Assembly: GCF_042945595.1 (NCBI RefSeq)
Contig: NZ_CP168493.1
Span: forward strand, 3,720,001-3,784,000
Reading direction: 5' to 3'
Length of the DNA: 64,000 nucleotides
DNA from: Psychrobacillus sp042945595
GTDB lineage: Bacteria > Bacillota > Bacilli > Bacillales_A > Planococcaceae
Every line of letters starts with the position of its first letter. Position 1 is the first letter of the stretch. The notes under the pieces were generated by a model. The model searched no databases, had not been told where the DNA came from, and saw nothing but the letters and a program-made list of their open reading frames with translations. Shown here piece by piece: positions 20,899-29,431 of the stretch. The translations under genes were made by a program, and so were the position numbers.

Positions 20899-21951
20899 TT
20901 ATGCTTTTTCGATTACCTCGCGTGCGATGTCTAAATAAATTTTGCCTGTTTCATGCGTTTCAGCGTAAACAGACGGAGCAAAGTCGATATCGTTCCAATC
21001 TGGTTGCCCAAGAGGAATTTGACCAAGTAATTCTGTACGAAGCTCTTCCGCAAGTTTTGGTCCCCCACCTTTACCAAAAATATATTCACGTTCACCTGTA
21101 GATTTTGCTTCATACCATGACATATTTTCAATTACTCCTAATATTTCATGATCTGTTTGTAGAGCCATTGCACCAGCTCTAGCAGCAACAAAAGCAGCTG
21201 TAGGATGTGGTGTTGTGACAACAATTTCTTTAGATGCAGGTAGCATTTGATGAATGTCTAAGGCAATGTCACCAGTACCGGGTGGTAGATCTAATAGTAA
21301 AAAGTCTAACTCTCCCCATTCTACATCTTTAAAGAATTGATCTAATACTTTTCCAAGCATCGGTCCACGCCATACAACCGGCGTATTGTTTTCCACAAAG
21401 AATCCCATAGAAATGACCTTTACTCCTTTTCTTTCTACCGGAATAATACGATCTTCTTTAATCTGGGGAACATCTTTTACACCCATCATATCCGGTACGC
21501 TAAATCCGTAAATGTCTGCGTCTACTAAACCAACTTTTTTCCCTAAACGCGCAAGTGCTACCGCTAAATTTACGGATACAGTAGATTTCCCAACTCCACC
21601 TTTACCTGATGCAATGGAGATAACCTTAACTTTACTGTTTGGAGAAAGAATACTTTCACTATCACTTGTTTTTGCCTGACCCCGGAATTGTTCTAATACT
21701 TCTTTTGGAAGCTCCTCGAAGCGAATACCAACAGTAACTGCTCCTGCATTTTTCAACACTTCCACAACTTTTCCTTGTAGTTGCATTTGCTCGCCAGAAT
21801 TAATTTTGGCAATTGCAAGTTTCACACTAACATGGTTTTTTTCTTCCTTTATGGACACTTCCGAAATTCCGTTTGTTTCTTCTAAAGTTCTATGTAAAAA
21901 TGGATCGTTTAATTCTCCAAGTAATGCTCGAACTTGTTGTTCATTAATCAT
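20899..21951 (-). CDS. salA: Mrp/NBP35 family ATPase SalA
   Basis: A 350-aa P-loop ATPase. The N-terminal MIP18-like domain (about residues 1-85) is followed by the deviant Walker A GKGGVGKSTVSVNLA, DADIYGFSVPDMMG and LLDLPPGTGDIALD. The family covers iron-sulphur cluster carriers. In B. subtilis the protein at this locus, SalA, derepresses exoprotease genes through scoC. I do not see the CxxC pair of Nbp35-type carriers. It lies next to cwlD as in B. subtilis. Confidence 0.92.
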   Translation of the reverse strand: MINEQQVRALLGELNDPFLHRTLEETNGISEVSIKEEKNHVSVKLAIAKINSGEQMQLQGKVVEVLKNAGAVTVGIRFEELPKEVLEQFRGQAKTSDSESILSPNSKVKVISIASGKGGVGKSTVSVNLAVALARLGKKVGLVDADIYGFSVPDMMGVKDVPQIKEDRIIPVERKGVKVISMGFFVENNTPVVWRGPMLGKVLDQFFKDVEWGELDFLLLDLPPGTGDIALDIHQMLPASKEIVVTTPHPTAAFVAARAGAMALQTDHEILGVIENMSWYEAKSTGEREYIFGKGGGPKLAEELRTELLGQIPLGQPDWNDIDFAPSVYAETHETGKIYLDIAREVIEKA

Positions 21952-22029
21952 TTGTAGACACTCCCCTTAAAGTTAACTATTCGCATTATAGTATACCATA
22001 TACGAGTGTCTACAAACCCTCACATGCAC

Positions 22030-22749
22030 TTAGTAAATATTGTCCTCTACAAAACGACGTACACCTTTTGTAATTGCTTCCACCATTTGCTTTTGATACT
22101 TCTCCGATTTTAATAATTCCCGTTCTTCATTATTACTTAAAAATCCAGTTTCGACTAATACAGCCGGAGCCTTTGCTTTTTTCAATATATATACTTGTTT
22201 TATAGCAAGTGCTTCTCTTTCTGTATTTCCTATATTTTCACGAATAGCTGCTTGAATGGATTTCGCTAACAGTTCCCCACCCTCATGACCTTCCGCATGA
22301 TAAAAAACTTGCGCACCCCTCCATCTCTCTTCCGGAACAGCATTCACATGCAGACTTAGTACAATATCCGCCTCGGAATTATTCATAATTTCTTCCCTTA
22401 GAAGTAAATCGGCCCGCTTTCGTGCACGTGTCGTTGGATAATCTCCATTTGGATCATGCTCAGCAATCGCATCTCCTTCTTTGCGACGAGTCATCACAAC
22501 AGTTGCTCCTTTAGCCTTTAACTCTTTCTCTAGCTTCAGCGACATGGATAGGGTGATATCTCGCTCTATCGTTTCTCCATGACTTGCCCCGCCGTCTATT
22601 CCTCCATGTCCAGGGTCAATTACAATTTTGACTCCACTTAATGGTTCTGGCATGAAAAAACTTAAATCACTAGCTTTCGTTCCATAAAATACAGCAAGCA
22701 AAGATATCAAAAACAATACGAAGATAATCAGCCATTTTTTCAGATCCAT
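22030..22749 (-). CDS. cwlD: N-acetylmuramoyl-L-alanine amidase CwlD
   Basis: A 239-aa sporulation amidase with an N-terminal membrane segment (KKWLIIFVLFLISLLAVFYG) and an Amidase_3 domain. Zinc and catalytic motifs are IDPGHGGIDGGAS, the Glu after ETIERDIT, LSLHVNAVP and LVETGFLSN. CwlD removes stem peptides so that muramic-delta-lactam can form in spore cortex. An upstream in-frame TTG (22785) overlaps a TATAAT-like element. The ATG at 22749 after AAAGGAG is preferred although its spacing is short. Confidence 0.92.
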   Translation of the reverse strand: MDLKKWLIIFVLFLISLLAVFYGTKASDLSFFMPEPLSGVKIVIDPGHGGIDGGASHGETIERDITLSMSLKLEKELKAKGATVVMTRRKEGDAIAEHDPNGDYPTTRARKRADLLLREEIMNNSEADIVLSLHVNAVPEERWRGAQVFYHAEGHEGGELLAKSIQAAIRENIGNTEREALAIKQVYILKKAKAPAVLVETGFLSNNEERELLKSEKYQKQMVEAITKGVRRFVEDNIY

Positions 22750-22819
22750 CGCTCCTTTTTCACTCATTATACGTATGAGGGACAAAGAGTATGTTAGCTT
22801 TCTAGAACAACTTCGTTAA

Positions 22820-23530
22820 TCATTTGTCTATCCGATATATCCCTTTCTTATCCCTTAATTCGCAACCATTTTTCTCGAAAATTTTTATCATATGCCTATT
22901 ACTTTCATCTGTACTTCCGACATAATAATTAGCATTCATTTTTTTCATTAATTTTAAGGTAATTTTGTGAATCTCTACACCTAGGCCCTTCCCTCTCCAT
23001 TTGGGAACAATTCCAAAGTAAAACATTCGTCCTTCATCTATCGTTCCCATCTCGATATGCGGAATACTTATCCCTATTAATTCATGATCTTTTAAGAAGT
23101 AAATGCAGTTGTTTCTCCAGTCGTCGCCTAATTCATTGCTAATAGAAGCCATCACTTGTTCTATTGGCTGCGGTATATTTTTATTTGCAGTTCCTGAACG
23201 ACATAATTCGTATGTACGAGCAAACTCAGAATCCGTCATTGATCCTTCCGATAGAGCATGAAAAGTTAGATTGTTTTCGTGGTATTCTTCTTCCCCTAAC
23301 TCTTTTATATATTCATGAATAACCGAGAGTTTTCTGAATCCATTAACTAGTAGCCATCCTTCAAATTTTTCTTCCATTAGTAAGGATAAATATTCAATAT
23401 TACTCTCTTTGTATTCGCTTAATAGTTTAGTCAACTCTGCATAATATGCTGTATCGGTTTTGTCTTTTATCTTTATTTGATCCACCAACCAATAAGCTTG
23501 TTGATTTTTAATAATGTTAAATAATTTCAT
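22820..23530 (-). CDS. GNAT family N-acetyltransferase
   Basis: A 236-aa protein whose C-terminal half is a GNAT domain. It shows MFYFGIVPKWRGKGLGVEIH (acetyl-CoA-binding R/K-x-x-G-x-G) and ESNRHMIKIFEKNGCELRD. The N-terminal half (about 110 aa) has no motif I recognise. Its ATG overlaps the end of the MFS gene region (stop and start are 1 nt apart), so the two are probably translated together. Coupling an acetyltransferase to an exporter hints at detoxification, but that is an inference. Confidence 0.78.
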   Translation of the reverse strand: MKLFNIIKNQQAYWLVDQIKIKDKTDTAYYAELTKLLSEYKESNIEYLSLLMEEKFEGWLLVNGFRKLSVIHEYIKELGEEEYHENNLTFHALSEGSMTDSEFARTYELCRSGTANKNIPQPIEQVMASISNELGDDWRNNCIYFLKDHELIGISIPHIEMGTIDEGRMFYFGIVPKWRGKGLGVEIHKITLKLMKKMNANYYVGSTDESNRHMIKIFEKNGCELRDKKGIYRIDK

Positions 23531-23531
23531 T

Positions 23532-24716
23532 CTAACCCCTCATTCTCATTTTATTGCTTAAATAAAAGGATGGTATAGCCAATACAGTTACCAAACTGAT
23601 GATTATGAAGACAATTGCACCTCCACTAAAACTATCCAACAGTAAGCCTCCCATACTTGGTCCAGCAATTCTCCCTACAGATTTCACTCCAGACAAAGCA
23701 AAATAGGTACCTTTTTCATGTTCCCCGCACATGCCATCAAGGTGAATATCAATCATGGTGAATACTAATACTTCTCCCGCTGTAAAAATAATCATCGCTA
23801 AAATTAGCATAACAATATGCTCAGTCTGTCCAAATAAAAACAAACCAACAGTTAATAACCCACTACCTATCATCAAGGAGGTAGTTGTGCTAATAATTTC
23901 TCCTAACTTATAAACAAAATATTGAATAACGATTACGGTAATTGCATTTGTTGTAATCAACCATGCAAAATACTGTAATGCTTGCTTATGATTAAATATG
24001 ATCCCTAAATATTGACTAAACGTCGAATCAAACTGACTGTAACCGAAACTGATGAAAATTAATGCCAATATAAAGATGCTAAATGCATAATCCTTTTTGA
24101 ATACATAAAAAGAATGAAAGATGGATTGCTTCTCTAAATTTTTTGCCACTTGTTCCATTGGATACTTTTTGAAAATAAATGCAAACGTAATAATATTAAT
24201 GAAAAAAATAAAACCAACAACAAAAAACAAATTCTTCATACCAAATTGTTGAAAATACACCGATGTAAGTGGAGCAATGGCAGCAGAAATGTTAATCAAA
24301 AAGTATCGGATGTTGAATATAAATCGTCGATTGACTGGTTCCGTATACAAACTTAATAATACTCGGTATGTAGGTTCTACAATCGCTTGACTCATTCCTA
24401 GAATCGCAGCAAAAACAACGAATCCTGTATATTGATCGATAAAAGGAAAATAAATATAACACCCTAAATAACCAAACAATCCAGTGATAATAACTTTGTT
24501 CTTAGGAAACTTGTCGATATAAGGCCCCACAAAGAAACTCATGATTAAATTAGATAAAGCTAATGTAGATATAATCGTACCAATTTGAACTCCGGTATAT
24601 TGAAATTCGTCTAGTAAAAATAGCGTCAGATAAGGCAACACTAAAAATGTGCCAAATCGCGCAATAAAAATACTAGCAAGAATCGTAGACGTCACCATGT
24701 TAAATTTGCTTTTCAT
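23532..24716 (-). CDS. MFS transporter
   Basis: A 394-aa major facilitator with about 12 predicted helices. The loop-2/3 motif region reads FVGPYIDKFPKNKVIITGL, a DHA1-like exporter feature. An open frame reaches ATG 24743, but AAAGAGG at 6 nt favours the ATG at 24716. It is upstream of and coupled to the GNAT gene. The substrate is unknown. This pair interrupts the cwlD-rpsI synteny of B. subtilis. Confidence 0.82.
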   Translation of the reverse strand: MKSKFNMVTSTILASIFIARFGTFLVLPYLTLFLLDEFQYTGVQIGTIISTLALSNLIMSFFVGPYIDKFPKNKVIITGLFGYLGCYIYFPFIDQYTGFVVFAAILGMSQAIVEPTYRVLLSLYTEPVNRRFIFNIRYFLINISAAIAPLTSVYFQQFGMKNLFFVVGFIFFINIITFAFIFKKYPMEQVAKNLEKQSIFHSFYVFKKDYAFSIFILALIFISFGYSQFDSTFSQYLGIIFNHKQALQYFAWLITTNAITVIVIQYFVYKLGEIISTTTSLMIGSGLLTVGLFLFGQTEHIVMLILAMIIFTAGEVLVFTMIDIHLDGMCGEHEKGTYFALSGVKSVGRIAGPSMGGLLLDSFSGGAIVFIIISLVTVLAIPSFYLSNKMRMRG

Positions 24717-24743
24717 AAAATACCTCTTTTTCTTAAAATTCAT

Positions 24744-25206
24744 ATTCCTTACGTATATTAGAACAACTTTCTGGCTTGAACAAATATTTAATTAATATAC
24801 ACCTCAAAAATTATGGAAACAATCCGTTTTTCAAAACAATATTACAGAGTTATTACAGGAGCCAGGCACCTGTAATAACTCTGTAATATATACTATAGAT
24901 ATAAATGTTCTATAAATTGCGTAATATCACCAAATTAATAACAAACTAATTACTTAATAGCAGATAAGTAATAAATAATAATCAAAATATTAACTTTCAA
25001 TAATAATAATTTAGCAAAATGATTGACTTTATCTTTTCAAGAAACTAACATGTAAATTGCAGAAATTTTAAATGATCAAATTTTAATAGAATTATCTCTA
25101 TTCAATCGAGTTGTTGATAGGGATTCACCGGGGAACACAACGGCTATAATCCTCTTAAAATTTAAAACCTTCTTAATTTTTTTGCAGAAGTAACTGTACA
25201 CGAAAA
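24744..25206. other. intergenic region between the MFS gene and the LysP-like gene
   Basis: About 500 nt without a gene. It holds a 21-bp-stem palindrome (24839-24889), a possible promoter (TTGACT 25023-25028, 17 nt, TAACAT 25046-25051) and a short GC-rich stretch around 25127-25145 (CACCGGGGAACACAACGG) that stands out from the AT-rich surroundings. I could not match this leader to a known riboswitch. Confidence 0.5.
24839..24889. repeat. long perfect palindrome with REP-like core
   Basis: Nineteen to 21 bases starting ATTACAGAGTTATTACAGG are repeated in perfect inverted orientation around the loop AGCCAGGCA. The centre reads GGAGCCAGGCACC. GGCACC-type palindromes are common intergenic repeats in bacilli, from general knowledge. 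No T-run follows, so it is probably not a simple terminator. Confidence 0.7.
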
Positions 25207-25220
25207 AGAAAGCGCTTCAT
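25207..25220 (+). promoter_or_regulatory. candidate CcpA site (cre)
   Basis: AGAAAGCGCTTCAT matches the catabolite-response consensus TGAAAGCGCTTTCA around the central GAAAGCGCTT. It lies about 29 nt before the LysP-like start codon, downstream of the plausible promoter, where CcpA would act as a roadblock. Confidence 0.45.
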
Positions 25221-25248
25221 TTACACAAAGGGAAAGGATCGATGACGG

Positions 25249-26739
25249 ATGGTACCAAAAAAAGACAATAACCTCTCACAGCACGCCCCCCAACTAGAAG
25301 AGCAGACATTAAAACGGGGCTTGAAAGCTCGTCATTTAGCGATGATCTCTATTGGAGGGTCTATTGGTACAGGACTGTTTCTAAGCAGTGGTGCAGCGAT
25401 TCACACAGCTGGCCCAGGTGGTGCTTTACTAGCATTCGCTTTGGTTGGTGCAATGGTCTATTTTGTAATGACGAGTTTAGGAGAAATGGCAGCCTTTATG
25501 CCGACAAGTGGTTCATTTAGTACGTATGGTACGAAATTTGTGGATCCAGCATTCGGTTTCGCCCTAGGATGGACCTACTGGTTTAACTGGGCAATGACTA
25601 TTGCTGCAGAGTTATCCGCTTCCACGATGATTATGAAATTTTGGTTTCCAAACAGTTCATCATGGGTATGGAGTGCGTCATTCTTAATACTTATTTTCCT
25701 TTTGAATTATTTATCCGTTAAAGGATATGGAGAAGGGGAATATTGGCTTTCTTTAATTAAAGTTAGTGCGATTGTCATTTTCATCGTTGTTGGAGTACTT
25801 ATGATTTTCGGCATCATGGGAGGAGAAGCAGTAGGTTTTAAAAACTTTACAGTCGATGATGCTCCTTTTTCAGGTGGTCTATTAGGTGTTTTTGTTGTAT
25901 TTATCGCAGCAGGATTCTCTTTCCAAGGTACAGAAATTGTAGGGGTAGCTGCTGGTGAAAGTGAAGATCCAGCCAAAAATATACCCATCGCTATTAAAAG
26001 TGTTTTCTGGAGAATCCTCTTATTTTATATATTCGCGATTTTTGTGATAGCGCTTCTAGTTCCTTATACTGATCCAAGTTTACAAAGTGAAAATGTCATG
26101 GTTAGCCCATTCACCCTTATATTCGAAAAGGCCGGGATTGCCTTTGCTGCTTCCCTTATGAACGCGGTTATTTTAACGGCTGTATTATCAGCTGGAAACT
26201 CTAGTCTATATGCATCTACTCGTATGTTATATTCCATGGCGAGAGAAGGACAAGCACCTCAAATTTTTGCAAAACTAAATAAACGTGGTGTTCCCGTTGC
26301 TGGTATGGTTTTAACATGTGCAGTCGGTACACTTGCCTTTTTAGCATCATTCTTCGGCGATGGTAAAGTATATATCTGGTTAATGAATGCTATCGGTATT
26401 ACAGGATTTATCTTTTGGCTAGGTATTTCTATTAGTCACTATCGCTTTCGAAAAGCATTTATGGCTCAAGGTCATTCATTGGATTTACTACCGTATAAAG
26501 CCAAGTGGTTTCCAATTGGGACAATTTTTGCGATTGCTTGTGGGTTAATCGTTATTTTGGCACAGAACTTCCAGGCTTTCCTTGCAGATAAAGTAGATTG
26601 GGGCAGCGTGATAGCAGCATATTTAGGTGTCCCACTTTTCCTTTGTTTGTGGTTTGGATATAAAATTGCGAAGAAAACGAAATTTGTTAAACCAAAAGAC
26701 GTAGAATTTGAATTTGATTATGAAAAAAAACTTAAATAA
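25249..26739 (+). CDS. amino acid permease, LysP-like (APC superfamily)
   Basis: A 496-aa permease with about 12 helices. The signature KARHLAMISIGGSIGTGLFL and the internal segment FSFQGTEIVGVAAGESEDP closely follow lysine-specific permease LysP of E. coli, from memory. SAGNSSLYASTRMLYSMARE is also typical. It imports amino acids with protons; lysine is the likeliest substrate, but related permeases carry others. GGAAAGGA precedes the ATG at about 10 nt. A strong terminator follows. It is an accessory gene relative to B. subtilis at this locus. Confidence 0.85.
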   Translation: MVPKKDNNLSQHAPQLEEQTLKRGLKARHLAMISIGGSIGTGLFLSSGAAIHTAGPGGALLAFALVGAMVYFVMTSLGEMAAFMPTSGSFSTYGTKFVDPAFGFALGWTYWFNWAMTIAAELSASTMIMKFWFPNSSSWVWSASFLILIFLLNYLSVKGYGEGEYWLSLIKVSAIVIFIVVGVLMIFGIMGGEAVGFKNFTVDDAPFSGGLLGVFVVFIAAGFSFQGTEIVGVAAGESEDPAKNIPIAIKSVFWRILLFYIFAIFVIALLVPYTDPSLQSENVMVSPFTLIFEKAGIAFAASLMNAVILTAVLSAGNSSLYASTRMLYSMAREGQAPQIFAKLNKRGVPVAGMVLTCAVGTLAFLASFFGDGKVYIWLMNAIGITGFIFWLGISISHYRFRKAFMAQGHSLDLLPYKAKWFPIGTIFAIACGLIVILAQNFQAFLADKVDWGSVIAAYLGVPLFLCLWFGYKIAKKTKFVKPKDVEFEFDYEKKLK

Positions 26740-26752
26740 ACTATTGAAAGAA

Positions 26753-26786
26753 CGGACAACATCCTATGCATGTTGTCCGTTTTTTT
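26753..26786 (+). terminator. intrinsic terminator of the LysP-like gene
   Basis: CGGACAACAT (26753-26762) pairs with ATGTTGTCCG (26770-26779) and is followed by seven T. Confidence 0.92.
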
Positions 26787-26800
26787 GTACTTGTTTAGTC

Positions 26801-26836
26801 AAAAAAAGCCCCCAACCAAATTGGTTGAGAGCCTTT
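26801..26836 (-). terminator. intrinsic terminator of rplM-rpsI
   Basis: On the minus strand GGCTCTCAACC pairs with GGTTGGGGGCT (some G-U pairs) and a run of seven T follows. Confidence 0.85.
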
Positions 26837-26848
26837 GAAAATTTGAAA

Positions 26849-27241
26849 TTAACGTTTTGAGAACTGAGGTGCACGACGAGCGCCTTTAAGTCCTGGTTTC
26901 TTACGTTCTTTCATACGTGGGTCACGTGTTAAGAATCCTGCAGATTTCAATGCTGGACGGAAATCAGGATCTACTGTAAGTAGTGCACGTGCAATACCAT
27001 GACGGATTGCTCCTGCTTGACCTGTGAATCCACCACCATTAACGTTTACGTGTACATCGTAGCTACCTAGAGTTTGAGTAGTTACTAATGGTTGTTTAAT
27101 AATTTCACGTAAAGTTTCGAATGGTACGTAATCTTCTACGTCACGTTTGTTGATAACAATTTTGCCTTCGCCCGGTACTAAACGTACGCGTGCTACTGAA
27201 CTTTTACGGCGACCAGTGCCGATATATTGAACTTGTGCCAA
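26849..27241 (-). CDS. rpsI: 30S ribosomal protein S9
   Basis: A 130-aa protein of the 30S head whose C-terminal tail reaches the P-site tRNA. TGRRKSSVARVRL at the start and KKPGLKGARRAPQFSKR at the end are characteristic, with the conserved terminal Lys-Arg. It is 22 nt downstream of rplM in the same operon. Confidence 0.98.
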   Translation of the reverse strand: MAQVQYIGTGRRKSSVARVRLVPGEGKIVINKRDVEDYVPFETLREIIKQPLVTTQTLGSYDVHVNVNGGGFTGQAGAIRHGIARALLTVDPDFRPALKSAGFLTRDPRMKERKKPGLKGARRAPQFSKR

Positions 27242-27263
27242 GTGTATGTCCTCCTCTTAATAA

Positions 27264-27701
27264 TTATCCGCGAAGCTCGTATGCTTCTGGTTTTTGTGCT
27301 GCATGTGGATGTTCTGCTCCAACATAAACGTTAAGTTTTGTGAACATTTGACGTCCTAAAGAGTTTTTAGGAAGCATCCCTTTAACTGCTAATTCAAGCA
27401 TTTTAGTTGGGTATTTAGTACGCATTTCTAAAGCTGTACGTTGTTTAAGTCCACCAGAGAATTGAGTGTGACGATAGTAAATCTTGTCATTTAACTTGTT
27501 CCCAGTTAAATGAATTTTTTCAGCGTTGATGATGATCACATGATCACCTGTGTCAACGTTTGGTGTAAATGTTGGTTTGTTTTTACCACGTAAAATAGCT
27601 GCAACTTCAGAAGCAAGACGACCAAGAGTTTGGCCTTCAGCGTCTACTACTAACCATTTACGTTCTACTTCGTGACCTTTAGCCATGAATGTTGTACGCA
27701 T
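27264..27701 (-). CDS. rplM: 50S ribosomal protein L13
   Basis: A 145-aa early-assembly protein of the large subunit. ERKWLVVDAEGQTLGRLASE and VITGNK-like motif IHLTGNKLNDKIYYRHT are diagnostic. AGGAGG precedes the ATG. It is the first gene of rplM-rpsI and has its own promoter and structured leader. Confidence 0.98.
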   Translation of the reverse strand: MRTTFMAKGHEVERKWLVVDAEGQTLGRLASEVAAILRGKNKPTFTPNVDTGDHVIIINAEKIHLTGNKLNDKIYYRHTQFSGGLKQRTALEMRTKYPTKMLELAVKGMLPKNSLGRQMFTKLNVYVGAEHPHAAQKPEAYELRG

Positions 27702-27802
27702 GTATTTTGTCCTCCTAATTCAATCATAATCGATCTAAAATTTTCTATATCCTCATACCAATAAGTTTCGGGGCTTATATTGTGGGGTTAATGAAAATGC
27801 CA
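27702..27802 (-). promoter_or_regulatory. candidate L13 leader RNA
   Basis: A 5' UTR of about 100 nt lies between the promoter and rplM. It can fold CAATATAAG with CTTATTGG around CCCCGAAA, just upstream of the ribosome binding site. L13 leaders that mediate autoregulation are known in Firmicutes. Identity with that family is inferred from position and size. Confidence 0.5.
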
Positions 27803-27808
27803 TACATC

Positions 27809-27837
27809 ATCATACCCCGGATATGTCATTTAGTCAA
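27809..27837 (-). promoter_or_regulatory. promoter of rplM-rpsI
   Basis: On the minus strand TTGACT (27832-27837), a 17-nt spacer and TATGAT (27809-27814) form a near-consensus sigma-A promoter. Confidence 0.8.
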
Positions 27838-27869
27838 GCATTTTACGAAAAACACCTGGAAAGGTTGCT

Positions 27870-28619
27870 TCACGGTTTATACTCTACCTTTTCTAAGTAT
27901 AAACCGTGTGCTGGAGCGGTTTTCCCAGCCATCGAACGATCACATGATTCTAGAATTCCACGCAACTCGTCCACACTTTTTTGCCCAATTGCAATTTCCC
28001 ATAAAGTTCCCGCAATAATTCTCACCATATTATATAAAAATCCATTCCCACTAATAACCATATGCACCTGGTTTGACTCTTTTTTCAATTCAAATTTGAC
28101 CAAATGAACGGTCCGAACGAAATCTTTCACACTTGTGTTTGAAGCACAAAAACTGGAGAAATCATGCGTACCTAGTAAATATGCTGATGCTTCTTTCATT
28201 AATTCTACATTTGGTTTATATCGATCTACATGAACGGAATAATTCCGGTCAAATGGACTTTGCACTTCATTTAACGACCAAATATATCGATATGTTTTCC
28301 CTGTTGCATCGTACCTTGCATGAAAATCATTACGTATTTGCTCTACCGATAAAATACGTATATCTCCTGGAAGTTGTACATTTAAAGCTGTTCTCCAATT
28401 ATCCATTGGTATTGTAAGTGGACTATCAAAATGGATAACTTGTCCTGTTGCATGGACACCTGCATCCGTTCTTCCACTACCTATTACCTTCACTATATCG
28501 CCTTTGTGCATGATGCATAAAACGCGTTCCAATTCCTGTTGTACAGTTCGTTTTTCTGGCTGAACTTGATAACCCGAAAAACCACTTCCATCATAACTGA
28601 TGATTGCTTTTAATCTCAT
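27870..28619 (-). CDS. truA: tRNA pseudouridine(38-40) synthase TruA
   Basis: A 249-aa pseudouridine synthase modifying tRNA positions 38-40. The catalytic aspartate lies in GSGRTDAGVHATGQV near residue 50. SYDGSGFSGYQVQP is at the N-terminus and FLYNMVRIIAGTL is towards the end. It is 14 nt after ecfT in the ecfA1-ecfA2-ecfT-truA operon, as in B. subtilis. The last codons are part of a 13-bp inverted repeat (27871-27908). Confidence 0.96.
   Translation of the reverse strand: MRLKAIISYDGSGFSGYQVQPEKRTVQQELERVLCIMHKGDIVKVIGSGRTDAGVHATGQVIHFDSPLTIPMDNWRTALNVQLPGDIRILSVEQIRNDFHARYDATGKTYRYIWSLNEVQSPFDRNYSVHVDRYKPNVELMKEASAYLLGTHDFSSFCASNTSVKDFVRTVHLVKFELKKESNQVHMVISGNGFLYNMVRIIAGTLWEIAIGQKSVDELRGILESCDRSMAGKTAPAHGLYLEKVEYKP
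27871..27908 (-). repeat. 13-bp inverted repeat across the end of truA
   Basis: CACGGTTTATACT (27871-27883) pairs perfectly with AGTATAAACCGTG (27896-27908). The stem includes the last truA codons and the stop codon, and no T-run follows on the minus strand. It may protect the 3' end or act as a poor terminator before the rplM promoter. Confidence 0.6.
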
Positions 28620-28633
28620 TACCGCACCTCGTT

Positions 28634-29431
28634 TTATTGCCTAAAGTATACAAGTATTCCTGCGAACACAACGAGAGAAAAGATTATTATGGTATCCCTA
28701 GTTGCCCATTCTAACTTGCGATACCTTGTTCTACCTTCTCCACCTTTGTATCCTCTAACTTCCATCGCTGTAGCCAAGTCCTCTGCACGCTTAAAGGCAC
28801 TCACAAATAAAGGAATGAGTAGTGGAACAATGGCACGCATTCTTTCTTTCATATTGCCTGTTGTCATATCAGACCCTCTTGCCATTTGTGCTTTCATAAT
28901 TTTATCCGTTTCATCCATTAAAGTCGGGATGAATCTTAACGAGATAGACATCATTAGCGCTAATTCATGCACAGGGAGCTTCCATTTCTTCAATGGGCCT
29001 AATAGTGTCTCCAAGGCATCTGTAATTGAAATAGGGGTCGTAGTGAGCGTTAGAATAGACGTTAAAATAACAAGTACGAAAAATCGGATGGCAATAAATA
29101 TCCCCTGTCTCAATCCCTCTTGATAAATCGTTATAAACTTCCAATGAAAAATAATGTCGCCTTCACGCGTAAATATTAAATGTAACAAAAAAGTAAAAAT
29201 GATTAATATAACAACCGGCTTCAATCCGTTTATTAAAAAATATAGTCTAATCCTGGACATACGAATTATTAAAAAAGTAAATACGAGTAAAATACCATAT
29301 GTAATCCAGTTATTTGCAATAAAAACGATAGCAATAAATAAAAATACAAAAATCATTTTAGCTCGTGCATCTAGTCGATGAATAAATGAATCACCAGGAA
29401 TATATCGACCAAATATCATTTTTTCAAGCAT
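28634..29431 (-). CDS. ecfT: energy-coupling factor transporter transmembrane protein EcfT
   Basis: A 265-aa membrane component of the ECF vitamin/metal importer, linking the two ATPases to exchangeable substrate-binding S proteins. Five or so helices are predicted. The cytoplasmic coupling motifs are RGSDMTTGNMKER and MEVRGYKGGEGRTRYR (the two A-R-G-type motifs). Its ATG shares a base with the ecfA2 stop (TAATG), so the genes are translationally coupled. Confidence 0.95.
   Translation of the reverse strand: MLEKMIFGRYIPGDSFIHRLDARAKMIFVFLFIAIVFIANNWITYGILLVFTFLIIRMSRIRLYFLINGLKPVVILIIFTFLLHLIFTREGDIIFHWKFITIYQEGLRQGIFIAIRFFVLVILTSILTLTTTPISITDALETLLGPLKKWKLPVHELALMMSISLRFIPTLMDETDKIMKAQMARGSDMTTGNMKERMRAIVPLLIPLFVSAFKRAEDLATAMEVRGYKGGEGRTRYRKLEWATRDTIIIFSLVVFAGILVYFRQ

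Noticed and set aside
24950..25248. Lysine riboswitch before the LysP-like gene
   Set aside because: The conserved helices and AGAGGTGC-type motif of the L box could not be found, and no terminator or sequestering hairpin is evident.
28689..29123. 144-codon plus-strand frame opposite ecfT
   Set aside because: It is the antisense shadow of ecfT, has no ribosome binding site and matches no known family.
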